Source: CAIQPV01 sp964480365
GTDB lineage: Bacteria; Pseudomonadota; Gammaproteobacteria; Burkholderiales; Gallionellaceae
Length of the DNA stretch: 64,000 nt
Assembly: GCA_964480365.1 (NCBI GenBank)
Contig: CAYZPM010000001.1
Location: 62,001 to 126,000, forward strand
Reading direction: 5' to 3'
How positions within the stretch are numbered: position 1 is the first letter of the stretch; each line of letters starts with the position of its first letter. Shown here piece after piece: positions 37,439-46,921 of the stretch. Below the pieces are notes generated by a model, which saw only the letters and a list, made by a program, of their open reading frames with translations, was not told where the DNA came from and did not search any database. Position numbers and translations under genes: made by a program.

Positions 37439-39319
37439 TCATTCAGGAATACATTGGCGCAACCATAATTCAGTGCTGAGTAAACGATAAAGTGAATTTT
37501 CAGATTGACTATTCCCCGCCAAATAGCGAACGATTAATTTGTGCAACTTTTTCTGATCACAATATGCACGGATTCTTGCTTCCGGAATGAGTAACGTTTC
37601 CCGAAGCATCGCGCCATCGTTGTTTCTAAAAAAACTTGCCAACGGGGTTGGATAGCCTTTCTTGTCTTTACGATCTGCAATCGTAGCTTGCCCGTTCCGG
37701 CGCAAATACTGGCGCAAAATATACTTGGTTTCGCCGTTTCTGATTTTCCACTCAGTCGGTAATTTTGAACAGAAATTAACCAGACGGTAGTCCAGAAATG
37801 GCAACCGGGATTCAACACTATTAGCCATGCTGATTGAATCACCATAGTGCAATAGACCCGGTAATTCACGGGCTGAGAAATCAGAACGCATTTCCTTTTC
37901 CAGCACCGAAATTTTGGGGGTATTCTTTTGTTTTAAAGCAACTGTTTTGCGCCCTACGCGATCAGTAAAATCTTTGCGCATCACCCCCAGTACACCCGTG
38001 TAACGAAAATTGAGCTCTCTTAATAACGGAGATAATTTACGCAATAATCGCTTCAAAAAAAACTGCAATCCAAAAGAACCAACATATGCAGTCACATCCC
38101 GCTTTAAAGATCGAAAATCCAGGTGGCTCGCCAATTTTGAAAAATTCTCAATCAAGTCAATTATTGCATAATCGGAATATCCGCCAAGCAATTCATCAGC
38201 CCCCTGCCCTTCCATCAACACAAGCACTTTCTGCCGGGATGACGTTTCCATAATATTCCACAGTGGAAAAACCGCAGGGGAATAACCCGGACCATCCATA
38301 TGCCAAGTAATTTTGCTCAGTGTCTGCAACCACAAATCTTCGGGGGCGCTCACCATTTGCAAATCAAATTGACCACATTTTTCCGCTGCTATTGCTGCCC
38401 ACTTTCTCTCATCAATGTCAGAACCAACTGATTTTCTATCATAGATGGACGTAAATGCCTTCATTCTCAAAGAATCATGTTCCAATAGTTTCTCTGCACC
38501 CGACAATATTGCTGTCGAGTCCAGCCCCCCGGATAGCGTTACCCCGACCTGGACATCGCTACGCATGCGCAAGCTGATCGCATCATCAAACAGCGCGTCA
38601 AACTGTTCCTGAACATCACCGCTCAACTGAACATCATCATTCGGCCAATCCCAGTAACGCTCAACACTAAGCGTATCTCCATCAGTTTTATATTCTGCAG
38701 AATGGGCGGGAAGCAAAAGACTGATTCCCTCGTAGAAAGAATCATCGCCGTCGTACAGAGCTGTTTCCTTTAGAAATCGGAATAATGCTCTCTCGTTCAC
38801 CTTGCGCAGCTCAGGGTAAAGCTCAAGCAAAGCCTTCGGCTCAGATGCAATAGTCAACACGCCTCTAGTTCGAGTATAGAAAAGCGGTTTTACAGCAAAA
38901 CGATCGCGGGAGAAAAATGCTGTTTGGGTTCGGGGATCCCAAATCAAAAATGCCCAGTCACCATTAAATCGTTGAACGCATTCTTTGCCCCAGGCGAGAT
39001 ACGCGCACAATAAAACTTCCGTATCACTCTGGCTTTGAAACTTGTGCCCTAACGCTTCGAGTTCATTTCTCAGTTCAATATAATTAAATATTTCGCCATT
39101 AAAAGTCAGAACAACGCCAGTCGCCTCATTGACCATAGGCTGATGACCTGCATAACTTGTATCAATAATTGACAGGCGACGGTGGCCCAGCCATACCCCA
39201 TCGACACACCACACCCCTCTGTCATCAGGGCCACGATGAGTAAGAGTGTCCAAAGCCTTATTGGCTAACTCAGAACTAATTGGCAGAGCGTTGCCAATAA
39301 TTGCCAGAATTCCGCACAT
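37439..39319 (-). CDS. asnB: asparagine synthase, glutamine-hydrolysing (polysaccharide-locus amidotransferase)
   Basis: A 626-residue amidotransferase. The N-terminal class II glutaminase domain starts MCGILAIIGNALP with catalytic Cys2 exposed after Met removal, followed by THRGPDDRG, GHRRLSI and FNGEIFNY. The synthetase domain has the PP-loop SGGLDSTAIL and EGQGADELLGGYSDY. Such AsnB-like proteins are frequent in exosortase-linked capsule and exopolysaccharide loci, where they may amidate a uronic acid or other carboxylate on the glycan rather than make asparagine. ATG 39319. Confidence 0.9.
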   Translation of the reverse strand: MCGILAIIGNALPISSELANKALDTLTHRGPDDRGVWCVDGVWLGHRRLSIIDTSYAGHQPMVNEATGVVLTFNGEIFNYIELRNELEALGHKFQSQSDTEVLLCAYLAWGKECVQRFNGDWAFLIWDPRTQTAFFSRDRFAVKPLFYTRTRGVLTIASEPKALLELYPELRKVNERALFRFLKETALYDGDDSFYEGISLLLPAHSAEYKTDGDTLSVERYWDWPNDDVQLSGDVQEQFDALFDDAISLRMRSDVQVGVTLSGGLDSTAILSGAEKLLEHDSLRMKAFTSIYDRKSVGSDIDERKWAAIAAEKCGQFDLQMVSAPEDLWLQTLSKITWHMDGPGYSPAVFPLWNIMETSSRQKVLVLMEGQGADELLGGYSDYAIIDLIENFSKLASHLDFRSLKRDVTAYVGSFGLQFFLKRLLRKLSPLLRELNFRYTGVLGVMRKDFTDRVGRKTVALKQKNTPKISVLEKEMRSDFSARELPGLLHYGDSISMANSVESRLPFLDYRLVNFCSKLPTEWKIRNGETKYILRQYLRRNGQATIADRKDKKGYPTPLASFFRNNDGAMLRETLLIPEARIRAYCDQKKLHKLIVRYLAGNSQSENSLYRLLSTELWLRQCIPE

Positions 39320-39322
39320 CGA

Positions 39323-39508
39323 TTAATTCCTCGCGACGGAGTAATGCGTCAGTAAGTGTAACTTTATCCGGGATGGTTTAAAGATATTATAGCAATCAAA
39401 GATCGTCAGAATTTTCAGGGGTATCCTGATCTGATAAAAACTCGGAACACGGAACGCTTTCCATTCGGTCTCGATGGCCAGTGCATCGGCTTTGGTCAGT
39501 GCGGTCAT
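39323..39508 (-). CDS. short unrecognised ORF upstream of asnB
   Basis: ATG 39508 gives 61 residues starting MTALTKADALAIETEWKAF and ending HYSVARN, stopping three bases before asnB. I do not recognise it. GAAGA lies upstream. The N-terminal half looks like protein; the second half (LKILTIFDCYNIFKPSRIKLH) is less convincing, so it may be the start of a decayed gene now joined to the asnB leader. Confidence 0.3.
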   Translation of the reverse strand: MTALTKADALAIETEWKAFRVPSFYQIRIPLKILTIFDCYNIFKPSRIKLHLLTHYSVARN

Positions 39509-39745
39509 AGGCGAATCTTCAATCCAAATGGTGAAATGCAAACTCCCAGCGACGGTAGTTTTTATGGTAATTTTTTGTTTTTTTGTTTTTTTTGTTCAAA
39601 AAACCCAACGATTGTAATCTACCAATATTACAAAATAGTTTCGATTTTCAGGAACTAAATCAAACTATATTCCATGAATTATTCGAATTCCCATTCAACC
39701 CTAATGGACTGTCTGGGTTTAAAACAGCATTACTTGCCTAATGAT
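39509..39745. other. AT-rich spacer with long T tract
   Basis: Spacer of about 240 bp between the GT4 gene and asnB. Positions 39560-39600 are an almost uninterrupted T tract broken by single G (TTTTTTGTTTTTTTGTTTTT), a likely slippage hot spot and intrinsically curved or flexible DNA. No gene and no hairpin terminator seen. Confidence 0.5.
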
Positions 39746-40879
39746 TTATCTGAGCTTAAGACAACTCTCGATACCTTCTACAAAATTCGATACCATGTGA
39801 ACCAGCGTATATTTTTTTGCTGCTTCTAACGCAGCTTCCCGAACAACTTTGAACCGCGATTTATCCTGAAGAAGACTCACCACTTCTTCCGCATAAACCT
39901 CTGGATTATCAGACAATATAAACCCATTGACGCCATGTTCCAGATAGGCAATCTCGGGGCTATGGCGAGCATTGTCAGTGGTGAACATGGGCGCCCCCGC
40001 GCAAAATGCGTCAAGTACGTGCAAGCCAACCAAACCGGGGTTAAGTATCACCTCAGCCAATCTGAAATAGGCTGCTTTCTCACGCCCTTTTCGCACACCA
40101 ACCCAGTGTGCCCACTTTTTGCCTTTTATCATCTCTTCCAGCTCTACCGCGCTCGGCCCATCCCCGATCACCACAAGCCTGAAACCGGGTATTCTGGAGT
40201 GAATTACCTCCGCTGCCTTGATCATAAAATCCAGTTTTTTATCCGGATATAGCGACCCACAAAAAAGGCCTAGCTTGCCATCCGCAGAAAGATCAAGCTC
40301 ACTGCGCAACCTGGATATTTCTTCCTCACTTATAGACGCCAAATCTGCAATGAAGCGCTCGTTGTCGATAGCGTTATCCAGAACAGTGATTTTCTCCTTG
40401 GGGTAGCCATTAGCCAGCAAAATGTCGCGCGTCAACCCCGTATAGGCAAACCACCAGTCCGCCCGTTTAAGCATCATCCGCTTCCACCGCTCACGAATCC
40501 CTGTCGGCGCATCGCTCTGAAAATTCGCACCATGTCCCCAATAAGCCACTTTTCTGGAAGGCCACATACGACTGAGCAGCATCGGGTAATTGGATAAAAT
40601 ACGGCTTTCCTGCATCACCACAACAAGGTCTACATCGCGCAAGTCGGCAGGGAACGGTTGCCAAACAATATCCTTTCCACCCACTTCCAGAAAACGGTTG
40701 CATACCTTATGCGCCCACGGCAATGAACCTTCATCCTTCTTGGCCAATTCGCGTCGGGACGCTTGACCATGCACCAGATGCAATTCGATTCCACGATCAA
40801 AGCAAGCCTTGCGCAACTGATCAAATAAATTAGTGCGGTAATGCAAAAGCCTGTGTTGAAGAATCGCTACACGTTTCAC
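39746..40879 (-). CDS. glycosyltransferase family 4-like protein
   Basis: 377-residue GT-B transferase adding a sugar to the lipid-linked exopolysaccharide unit at the cytoplasmic membrane face. The C-terminal donor domain shows GKLGLFCGSLYPDKKLDFMI, FRLVVIGDGPSAVELE, WVGVRKGREKAAYF and the HSPEIAYLEHGVNGFI segment near the donor site. The start is GTG 40879 (MKRVAILQHRLLHYRTNL), overlapping the stop of the acetyltransferase gene (GTGA), a sign of translational coupling. Confidence 0.85.
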   Translation of the reverse strand: MKRVAILQHRLLHYRTNLFDQLRKACFDRGIELHLVHGQASRRELAKKDEGSLPWAHKVCNRFLEVGGKDIVWQPFPADLRDVDLVVVMQESRILSNYPMLLSRMWPSRKVAYWGHGANFQSDAPTGIRERWKRMMLKRADWWFAYTGLTRDILLANGYPKEKITVLDNAIDNERFIADLASISEEEISRLRSELDLSADGKLGLFCGSLYPDKKLDFMIKAAEVIHSRIPGFRLVVIGDGPSAVELEEMIKGKKWAHWVGVRKGREKAAYFRLAEVILNPGLVGLHVLDAFCAGAPMFTTDNARHSPEIAYLEHGVNGFILSDNPEVYAEEVVSLLQDKSRFKVVREAALEAAKKYTLVHMVSNFVEGIESCLKLR

Positions 40880-41505
40880 TTGATTATTTTCTCAGAAATT
40901 ATTGCTGGTTCAATTACGCACTGGTCATAACTCACTTCGGAAAGAGCGAATCGACCATCCCTGATCGCCGCTTCATGTTTCTCAATAACAGAGGCATCCG
41001 AAAAGCGTTGCCCAATTACACGAGCGGGGATTCCCGCTACGATTGAATACGGAGGAATATCTTTCGTAACAACACTCCCTGCCGCAACGATACTGCCACG
41101 TCCTACCACTACACCGGTAAGCATAATGGCACCGTAACCGATCCAGACATCACTTTCGATGACCGCTTTTTCATCAGCATATGAACTGGGAAAGCGACGA
41201 CTTCCTACCCAAGGGGCATAGCGCACCGGAAACCCAATTGCAGAAAAATCATGGTCATGACGTCCCACAATAGCAACCCGATTGGCAATCAGGCAATAGT
41301 CGCCGATATCGCAGTTGGCCTCAATGTGAACGTCCTTGCCGATATAAACATGGTTGCCAACAGTTACCCGTTCCGGAGCCCATATTCTGGTACGCGCACC
41401 CAAATGCAGATCGGCACCATGCGTCAGCACGTTGCGGCAAGCAAATGCCTTGATTTTTGTCTGTAGCCGCCGACCAGCAGCAAGCATCTCTGACTTAATT
41501 CCCAT
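40876..41505 (-). CDS. hexapeptide-repeat O-acetyltransferase
   Basis: 209-residue left-handed beta-helix acetyltransferase. Hexapeptide turns are visible from about residue 45 (VTVGNHVYIGKDVHIEANCDIG) to 160 (VWIGYGAIMLTGVVVGRGSIV), with catalytic-type His in VGRHDHDFS and the ending PPYSIVAGIPARVIGQRF. It would acetylate a sugar of the exopolysaccharide. ATG 41505 is inside the end of the upstream GT4 gene (11-bp overlap); a TTG at 41523 is less likely. Confidence 0.88.
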   Translation of the reverse strand: MGIKSEMLAAGRRLQTKIKAFACRNVLTHGADLHLGARTRIWAPERVTVGNHVYIGKDVHIEANCDIGDYCLIANRVAIVGRHDHDFSAIGFPVRYAPWVGSRRFPSSYADEKAVIESDVWIGYGAIMLTGVVVGRGSIVAAGSVVTKDIPPYSIVAGIPARVIGQRFSDASVIEKHEAAIRDGRFALSEVSYDQCVIEPAIISEKIIK

Positions 41506-42715
41506 GTTCGATTCCCTCAACAAGGGGCAACACCCCGAGTACCCGGCTCTCCCAACTCAGGCTTCTTGCATGCGCAATTGCTGCCCGAGCCATCGCCATG
41601 CGACCATCCTCATCACCCGCCAGCTTCCCCAGTGCATTGGCCAAGCCTGCAACCACCCCGGCCTCGTCTCGCCCATTCGTTGCCACCACAATTGCTGTTT
41701 CAGGCGTAACCAAAGTTGCCGGTCCACCCAGATCAAGGCAAATGACAGGCAAACCATTAGCCTGAGCTTCCAGCACCACATTCCCGCTGGAATCGTGCAA
41801 ACTGGGGAACAACATACAATGCATGGTTTGATACAACGCAAATAGCTCCTGCTGCGGCATGTGACTCACCCATCGGATGCTGTTTTGAATACCCAGCACA
41901 CCCGCCACTTTGCGTAATTCGGGTTCAAACGGGCCTTTCCCCAGCAACGTGAATTCAACCGGCACCCCTTGAGCCAGAGCTTGTGCCACGGCACGAATCG
42001 ACAAATGCGCTCCTTTCCAGCCCAGCAATCGCCCGGCAAATAACACACGTAGCGGCTCATCCGGCTGCCGCACCCGTGCATAAACACCTTCAGGTGCATC
42101 AATGCCGATTTCGGGATACACGATTGCGCGATGTCGAAACGGCCAAGGAAGCGCTTGCCGCGTACCTTCTGTCTTGGTGAGAATGAGTGTGGCTTTGGCA
42201 TAAGCCGCCCACAAGAATGGATCGAACAATGCCGCCTTGTTAAGCAAGGAGCGCAACAACTCCTTGATCTTTTCACGTCCGCGTATGGATCGCTTGAGCG
42301 CCATCGGCGCATCTTCGCCGCCGCCCACCGGGCCAAACACAAATGGAATCCCAAGGTAACCTAAAAAGGACGGATGGCGGAACACACCATAGGTACTATG
42401 AATCGCCAAATCAAAACCATGCTCACGCTGCAAGCCGCGCGCAACCCCCAGCAACGCAAACTGCCAAGCGGTGTAAAGCAACTGCGCCGTAGCCGAGTTG
42501 AGCGGCACTGCACGTAACCAACCCGGCCTGAAATAAACGACACGAACATTGGGCGGCAACTGTACATTGTCGTCTTCAACCAACGCACGACGAGTCATAT
42601 CGGTCACCACCGTTACCTCGTGATGCCGCGCCAGTTCAACTGCCCAGCGCCAACCGACGCCGGGCTCGCTGCCAACATTAGGAGCGAAGGCAAATGCGCT
42701 AAGCAGGATTTTCAT
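41495..42715 (-). CDS. glycosyltransferase family 4
   Basis: 406-residue GT-B enzyme. Starts MKILLSAFAFAPNVGSEPGVGWRW, the typical glycine-rich acceptor loop, and has LRVLFAGRLLGWKGAHLSIRA, VEFTLLGKGPFEPELRKVA, and the donor motif FPSLHDSSGNVVLEAQANGLPVICLDLGGP with the E(x7)E-type glutamate. Similar to WcaI/WsaF-like exopolysaccharide transferases. ATG 42715 with AGGA upstream. Overlaps the acetyltransferase gene that follows. Confidence 0.88.
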   Translation of the reverse strand: MKILLSAFAFAPNVGSEPGVGWRWAVELARHHEVTVVTDMTRRALVEDDNVQLPPNVRVVYFRPGWLRAVPLNSATAQLLYTAWQFALLGVARGLQREHGFDLAIHSTYGVFRHPSFLGYLGIPFVFGPVGGGEDAPMALKRSIRGREKIKELLRSLLNKAALFDPFLWAAYAKATLILTKTEGTRQALPWPFRHRAIVYPEIGIDAPEGVYARVRQPDEPLRVLFAGRLLGWKGAHLSIRAVAQALAQGVPVEFTLLGKGPFEPELRKVAGVLGIQNSIRWVSHMPQQELFALYQTMHCMLFPSLHDSSGNVVLEAQANGLPVICLDLGGPATLVTPETAIVVATNGRDEAGVVAGLANALGKLAGDEDGRMAMARAAIAHARSLSWESRVLGVLPLVEGIEHGN

Positions 42716-42751
42716 GCGGTGTCCTGAATGCAGGAAATGGTGATCGGAAAT

Positions 42752-43378
42752 TCAGAACTTGTCGCCTATGGCCAAATAGCTGCCATAGAGAAACAAGGGG
42801 AAACGACTACCCACGAAGCGCGAAACTTTGCCGCTACCGTATATCCTGACCCGTGAAAAACCAGCCATTCTCAACTTCAGCTTGAGCGTATCGGGAAAGT
42901 GTTGCGACACGTGCGCCCCCCCCAGAACGCTTTTCCCGCGCATTTTTCGCTTGATATCACCTGGGTTGGGAGTCGTCAGTAAAAGTCGCCCGCCAATCTT
43001 CAATACCCTGAAAATCTCCCCCAAAGTTTGGTCGACATCAGCCTGATAGATATGCTCGATGAACTCGCCTGCAACAACTGCATCATAAGTGCCATCCTCA
43101 TTGGGAATCTTGGTGGAATACCCATGCACCCCTTGCTCATACACATCTTTTGGTAGACGATCCAGACGATCACTTACGGCATCCAGCCCATAAATCTGCA
43201 GTCTGTTGTCGATCCCTTTGAGCACATTACCTCCCCTGCCGGTATTGCAACCAATATCCAGCACGCTACGCGCATCATTGGGAAGAAATTTGTAAAACTG
43301 GCGATATCGATCTTCCGTGAACGGATCAATTTCGCTTTCGGGCTGAAGCAGATTCAGCGCCTCGTAGTTTTTTCCCAT
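42752..43378 (-). CDS. class I SAM-dependent methyltransferase
   Basis: 208 residues with motif I VLDIGCNTGRGGNVL (about 39-53), an acidic motif II in YGLDAVSDR, and GEFIEHIYQADVDQTLGEIFRVLKIGGRLLLTTPNPGD, the motif III/post-III region of Methyltransf_11-type enzymes. Probably methylates a sugar or a lipid-linked oligosaccharide in the locus; the substrate is not readable from sequence. Confidence 0.85.
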   Translation of the reverse strand: MGKNYEALNLLQPESEIDPFTEDRYRQFYKFLPNDARSVLDIGCNTGRGGNVLKGIDNRLQIYGLDAVSDRLDRLPKDVYEQGVHGYSTKIPNEDGTYDAVVAGEFIEHIYQADVDQTLGEIFRVLKIGGRLLLTTPNPGDIKRKMRGKSVLGGAHVSQHFPDTLKLKLRMAGFSRVRIYGSGKVSRFVGSRFPLFLYGSYLAIGDKF

Positions 43379-43427
43379 TCCCTTATCCTCAATATCTATT
43401 TATGTTGATCACTACGCACACTGTATT

Positions 43428-44405
43428 TCATATTTTTACTGAAGTTTTTCTGAACAATCGTACTGCAAGAAAATGATTAGTAATTTTGTTTGAAAAGAAG
43501 GCCAAAACAGGAATTGATACTATCGCTACGAACCAGCCTATCGGGAATTTCAAATTCAACTGGGCTATGACGGGCACGAGTGGAACTTGCACCAAATAAA
43601 TCTCAAGTGTTAATCCGGCGAGAAACACTGCTGCGGGATAAAATCCAGCAGAACGGGTGAATTGAACAACACCCTGCGCACTGAGGAACCTGAATGCGAA
43701 CAATGCAAATGGGAAAAGTAATAAATGCAATAAAAATTGTAACCCCCAGAAATGCAGACTCATCATCAAGACTTTCAAACCATAGAATGCCACCACGCAG
43801 AAAATCAGCAAGCCTGCGTCTTTTGCAGGGGTGGCATGAAATGGCCGCTTGCTCAACCATGCACCCAAGAGCATGATCTGAAAATATACAATCCACTTAA
43901 AATAACCGTTCTCAATGGAAAATTGGCTTAAATCCAGAAGCAAGTAATAGTATGAAAAATACGGTACGGCTAAGAGTATCATCGATAACAACAAGACTTT
44001 TTCAGAAAGCTTGCCAAACCAATAAAACAAAGCATAGAACACTACAATTGCGCAAAGAAACCAATATTGCAATGGCCAGACAATTTTAAAAAACCAATCG
44101 TTAATGGTCGTTACATCCCACTCACCACTGACAAAAATAACTACCAAGGTGACCACCCACAAAACCGGATATATCCTGCTCAACCGCCTAACCCAATAGT
44201 CCCAGAACCTCTCCCCTGAAGCCCTGCCTGAACTCAGACTGATCGCTAAGCCATACCCAGACAGCAAAAAGAATAAAGCGTTACCAAGAGCACCACCTGT
44301 TCCGAGCCTTGGATCAGTATACAATTCATCAAAATGTGAGTTGGTAATCAACAACACAGCCAGACATAACACCAGCGACGTATCAATGCGTGTATTGGTC
44401 ATCAT
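43428..44405 (-). CDS. acyltransferase 3 family membrane protein
   Basis: About 325 residues and ten hydrophobic helices, with the acyltransferase-3 hallmarks: a histidine near the N-terminus (NSHFDELYTD), GNALFFLLSGYGLAISL and the RRLSRIYPVLWVV segment with conserved arginines. Such proteins move an acyl (often acetyl) group across the membrane onto a glycan. ATG 44405 or 44402; a TTG at 44423 is also open. It follows the glycoside hydrolase gene. Confidence 0.85.
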   Translation of the reverse strand: MMTNTRIDTSLVLCLAVLLITNSHFDELYTDPRLGTGGALGNALFFLLSGYGLAISLSSGRASGERFWDYWVRRLSRIYPVLWVVTLVVIFVSGEWDVTTINDWFFKIVWPLQYWFLCAIVVFYALFYWFGKLSEKVLLLSMILLAVPYFSYYYLLLDLSQFSIENGYFKWIVYFQIMLLGAWLSKRPFHATPAKDAGLLIFCVVAFYGLKVLMMSLHFWGLQFLLHLLLFPFALFAFRFLSAQGVVQFTRSAGFYPAAVFLAGLTLEIYLVQVPLVPVIAQLNLKFPIGWFVAIVSIPVLAFFSNKITNHFLAVRLFRKTSVKI

Positions 44406-44445
44406 TTTCTGGAAAACCGCCAAAACAAGTTTTCAATCAAGTTAA

Positions 44446-45780
44446 TTAATTGGTGGCCCATGGCAGTTTTTCGGATTGAACCAGCACCGGCGAAATACCT
44501 ACATTCAGTGTCTTGGCAGCAGCCAGATCAACATAGAGGCCAGTCAGGTTTTCATAACCCACAGCATGCCACTCGTCAGAAAGCTTTACATTAATCTGCC
44601 CGGAAGTATTCCAAAGTATCCTTGCCTTCCTGCCAGAGCGTGACAAGGTACACGCCCAAAGTTGATTATTCACTGAATGACACCATTCTAAAGTTGCCCC
44701 TTGTAACCAACGCTCTGTTGTGACATAAGCAACGCCAGCTTCGTTGACTGTTCCTCCTCTATTTTCGGTTAATGCCATATTGGGGATATCCCATGAGTAA
44801 TAGTAGAACCTTTCCAAGCCACCTGCCGCCCCCAAAATCAATGCGCGGGATAACATGGCTGCACCATCATGAAGTTCAAAAGAAGCATCCCAGGAAGGAG
44901 GTTTAAAATCAGTTTTGGTTTTTGGGTCGTGAATCCAAAAACCAGTTTCTGTGTTCCAAATGGGTAACTTTTCAAAACCGTAACGATTTAAGACTGATCG
45001 TGTACCGGCAATAAGTGCGGGGATATTTTCTGCAGCTTTTGTATAGTAATGTACACCAATAATGTCAACATACTGCCCGCCTCCAGCCTTGAGAAATTCA
45101 TCGATACCTTGGTCTATTTGTGATTCCCCAACCAGGGACATCGAGACAATCTTGGCTGAAGGGTCAGACTGAGCTATTGCTGATCGTGCCACTCGAGCCA
45201 TTTCCACCATTTTTGAAACTGGGAAATGACCGGGTCTTTTTCGAAACGAGGGAATTTCGTCAAAAAATGGTTCGTTCATCAGCTCATAATATTTAATGCG
45301 CCCCTTATAACGGATTGCAACTTTTCGAATATAGTTTTCCCAGTCAGCCATGTCTCTTGGAGATTGAGAAGCGTTTATATTATTTTTAGCCAACGTAGTG
45401 TCATCGGCAGCCCATGGCGCAGGAAAACCCAATGTCAGCATTACTTCTGTGCCATGTTTTTCAGCTTTGGCAATTGCTTGATCAAGTTTTTCAAAATGCC
45501 ATTCGCCCTTGCGCGGTTCAAGTCCAGACCAAACAGTTTCTTCTGAAATGACCCGCCATGAATAGACCGGGGTATTTGGCCATGGAGTTGTCGATGCCCC
45601 CCACCGAATGTGCATCCCGAAATAACTGTTGTTGATTTGCTTTGGGCTTGTGAGCACCGCCGCACTGTTTATTTCAGCCCCCGCCAAGGTGCTGCAACTC
45701 AATAAAAGAAACATTAGAAAGGGCGGCAAAATACCAACGCCTTTTGAAGCTAATCCGGCAAATATATTGTACTGATTCAT
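44446..45780 (-). CDS. secreted glycoside hydrolase, PslG/GH39-like (clan GH-A)
   Basis: 444 residues with an N-terminal signal peptide (PPFLMFLLLSCSTLAGA, about 19-35). A TIM-barrel of clan GH-A follows. The acid/base is Glu170 in YYELMNEPFF and the nucleophile Glu278 in IWNTETGFW, at the ends of strands 4 and 7 as expected. HYYTKA and the WDIPNM segment line the cleft. PslG of Pseudomonas, a GH39 endoglycosidase inside an exopolysaccharide operon, is the best comparison: it trims or releases polymer in the periplasm. The ATG overlaps the GT2 stop (ATGA). A decayed relative of this gene lies at 46668-46874. Confidence 0.82.
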   Translation of the reverse strand: MNQYNIFAGLASKGVGILPPFLMFLLLSCSTLAGAEINSAAVLTSPKQINNSYFGMHIRWGASTTPWPNTPVYSWRVISEETVWSGLEPRKGEWHFEKLDQAIAKAEKHGTEVMLTLGFPAPWAADDTTLAKNNINASQSPRDMADWENYIRKVAIRYKGRIKYYELMNEPFFDEIPSFRKRPGHFPVSKMVEMARVARSAIAQSDPSAKIVSMSLVGESQIDQGIDEFLKAGGGQYVDIIGVHYYTKAAENIPALIAGTRSVLNRYGFEKLPIWNTETGFWIHDPKTKTDFKPPSWDASFELHDGAAMLSRALILGAAGGLERFYYYSWDIPNMALTENRGGTVNEAGVAYVTTERWLQGATLEWCHSVNNQLWACTLSRSGRKARILWNTSGQINVKLSDEWHAVGYENLTGLYVDLAAAKTLNVGISPVLVQSEKLPWATN

Positions 45781-46625
45781 AGCGTTTGATCACCATAAAA
45801 ATGGGGGAAAATAGCTTTCAGGTAGGGGCGCAGCCAATGTATTAATTTGAGTGGCCCGCCATAACGCCAACAAAATATCCACCAAACTTTCAAAGGAAAC
45901 TTTTTAGGATGAAGGACGGCTTTTATTCGTTCGGACAACTTCGAAGATTGAATATGTTTATCCTGGTTCCATGTGCAATAACCAATCGCACCCGGATTTA
46001 CCCAGACTGAACATCCTGCCGCACGAGCCCGGTAACCGTAGTCAAAGTCCCCGATACCGTGAGTGAACACAGGATCAAGGTTGCCTACACGCTTGGCAAC
46101 TTCCGAGGGGATCAGGACACAATTACCATTCAGGGTATCGCACTCGACCGGTTCACTTTCCGCGACAACCAAGTCAAAGTAAAACGGGCGCTTCCACCCT
46201 CTGGATTTTCTACCTGCATAGGTAGGCGCTTCGCTTACAGCGTCCACTGTCGTTCCAACCACAATCGCGGGCTTTACCTGCCGATCTTGCAATAGCTTGG
46301 AAGTATGAAACATAGCCTCTAATGCATGGATCTGCAATTTGGTATCGTCATTCAACCAGAGGTAATAATCGTAACCCTTCTTAAGCGCTTCGCCAAAGGC
46401 AAGTCGCATTCCGCCGTTCCAAAAAAGACTGCCATCTCCGTGAAGCACTCTAATTCCCGGATATGCAACTCTCACCGCATCAGCGGTACCATCCTTGCTG
46501 CCATCGTCAGTTAAATAGACATCCATTTCCACATTATTTGGCAGTGTTGCTGCAAACAATGCGTGCAGGCAGGAAAGTGTAATTTCCCGCCGATTATGTA
46601 CGGTTAACAAGACAGCTAGTCTCAT
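45777..46625 (-). CDS. glycosyltransferase family 2
   Basis: 282-residue GT-A transferase of the rhamnosyl/WbbL-like group. Begins MRLAVLLTVHNRREITLSCL and has DVYLTDDGSKDGTADAV, the GDGSLFWNGGMRLAF segment, the DxD-type metal site in YYLWLNDDTKL, and FTHGIGDFDYGYRARAAGCSVW, the catalytic-base region. ATG 46625. Its stop overlaps the hydrolase start. Confidence 0.9.
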   Translation of the reverse strand: MRLAVLLTVHNRREITLSCLHALFAATLPNNVEMDVYLTDDGSKDGTADAVRVAYPGIRVLHGDGSLFWNGGMRLAFGEALKKGYDYYLWLNDDTKLQIHALEAMFHTSKLLQDRQVKPAIVVGTTVDAVSEAPTYAGRKSRGWKRPFYFDLVVAESEPVECDTLNGNCVLIPSEVAKRVGNLDPVFTHGIGDFDYGYRARAAGCSVWVNPGAIGYCTWNQDKHIQSSKLSERIKAVLHPKKFPLKVWWIFCWRYGGPLKLIHWLRPYLKAIFPHFYGDQTL

Positions 46626-46667
46626 GTTAAGCTATACGACCATTTGTATTTTTGCATTCCCGTTGGC

Positions 46668-46874
46668 TCACGGCGTATACCAAGTAGTTTTATCTGTAAT
46701 GACTCGCCAGCCGTAAAAACGAATATCCCGCCAATAGTTGGTAGTTGCTCCCCAGAGCAAATACATCCCAAAGTAACTGCATGGAATAGACCGCGCACCT
46801 TAAGAATTGATTACAAGTGGCTGCGAAAAAGCCGACATGGCAAACACCAGAAGCGCCCTCAAGACTCTGGGCAT
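46668..46874 (-). pseudogene. remnant of a second PslG-like glycoside hydrolase gene
   Basis: From ATG 46874 the frame reads a signal-peptide-like start, MPRVLRALLVFAMSAFSQPL, then VINS, an in-frame TAA, and continues PCSYFGMYLLWGATTNYW, then FYGWRVITDKTTW before a final stop. The second part matches the mature N-terminus of the intact hydrolase at 44446-45780, where residues 52-82 read SYFGMHIRWGASTTPW...YSWRVISEETVW. So this is the first sixth of a paralogous gene, broken by an internal stop and truncated. It lies between the polymerase and GT2 genes. Confidence 0.6.
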
Positions 46875-46921
46875 GATTTTGGCGTTTCAGTCATCGACCG
46901 ATCCATTGTCATGGCAATACA

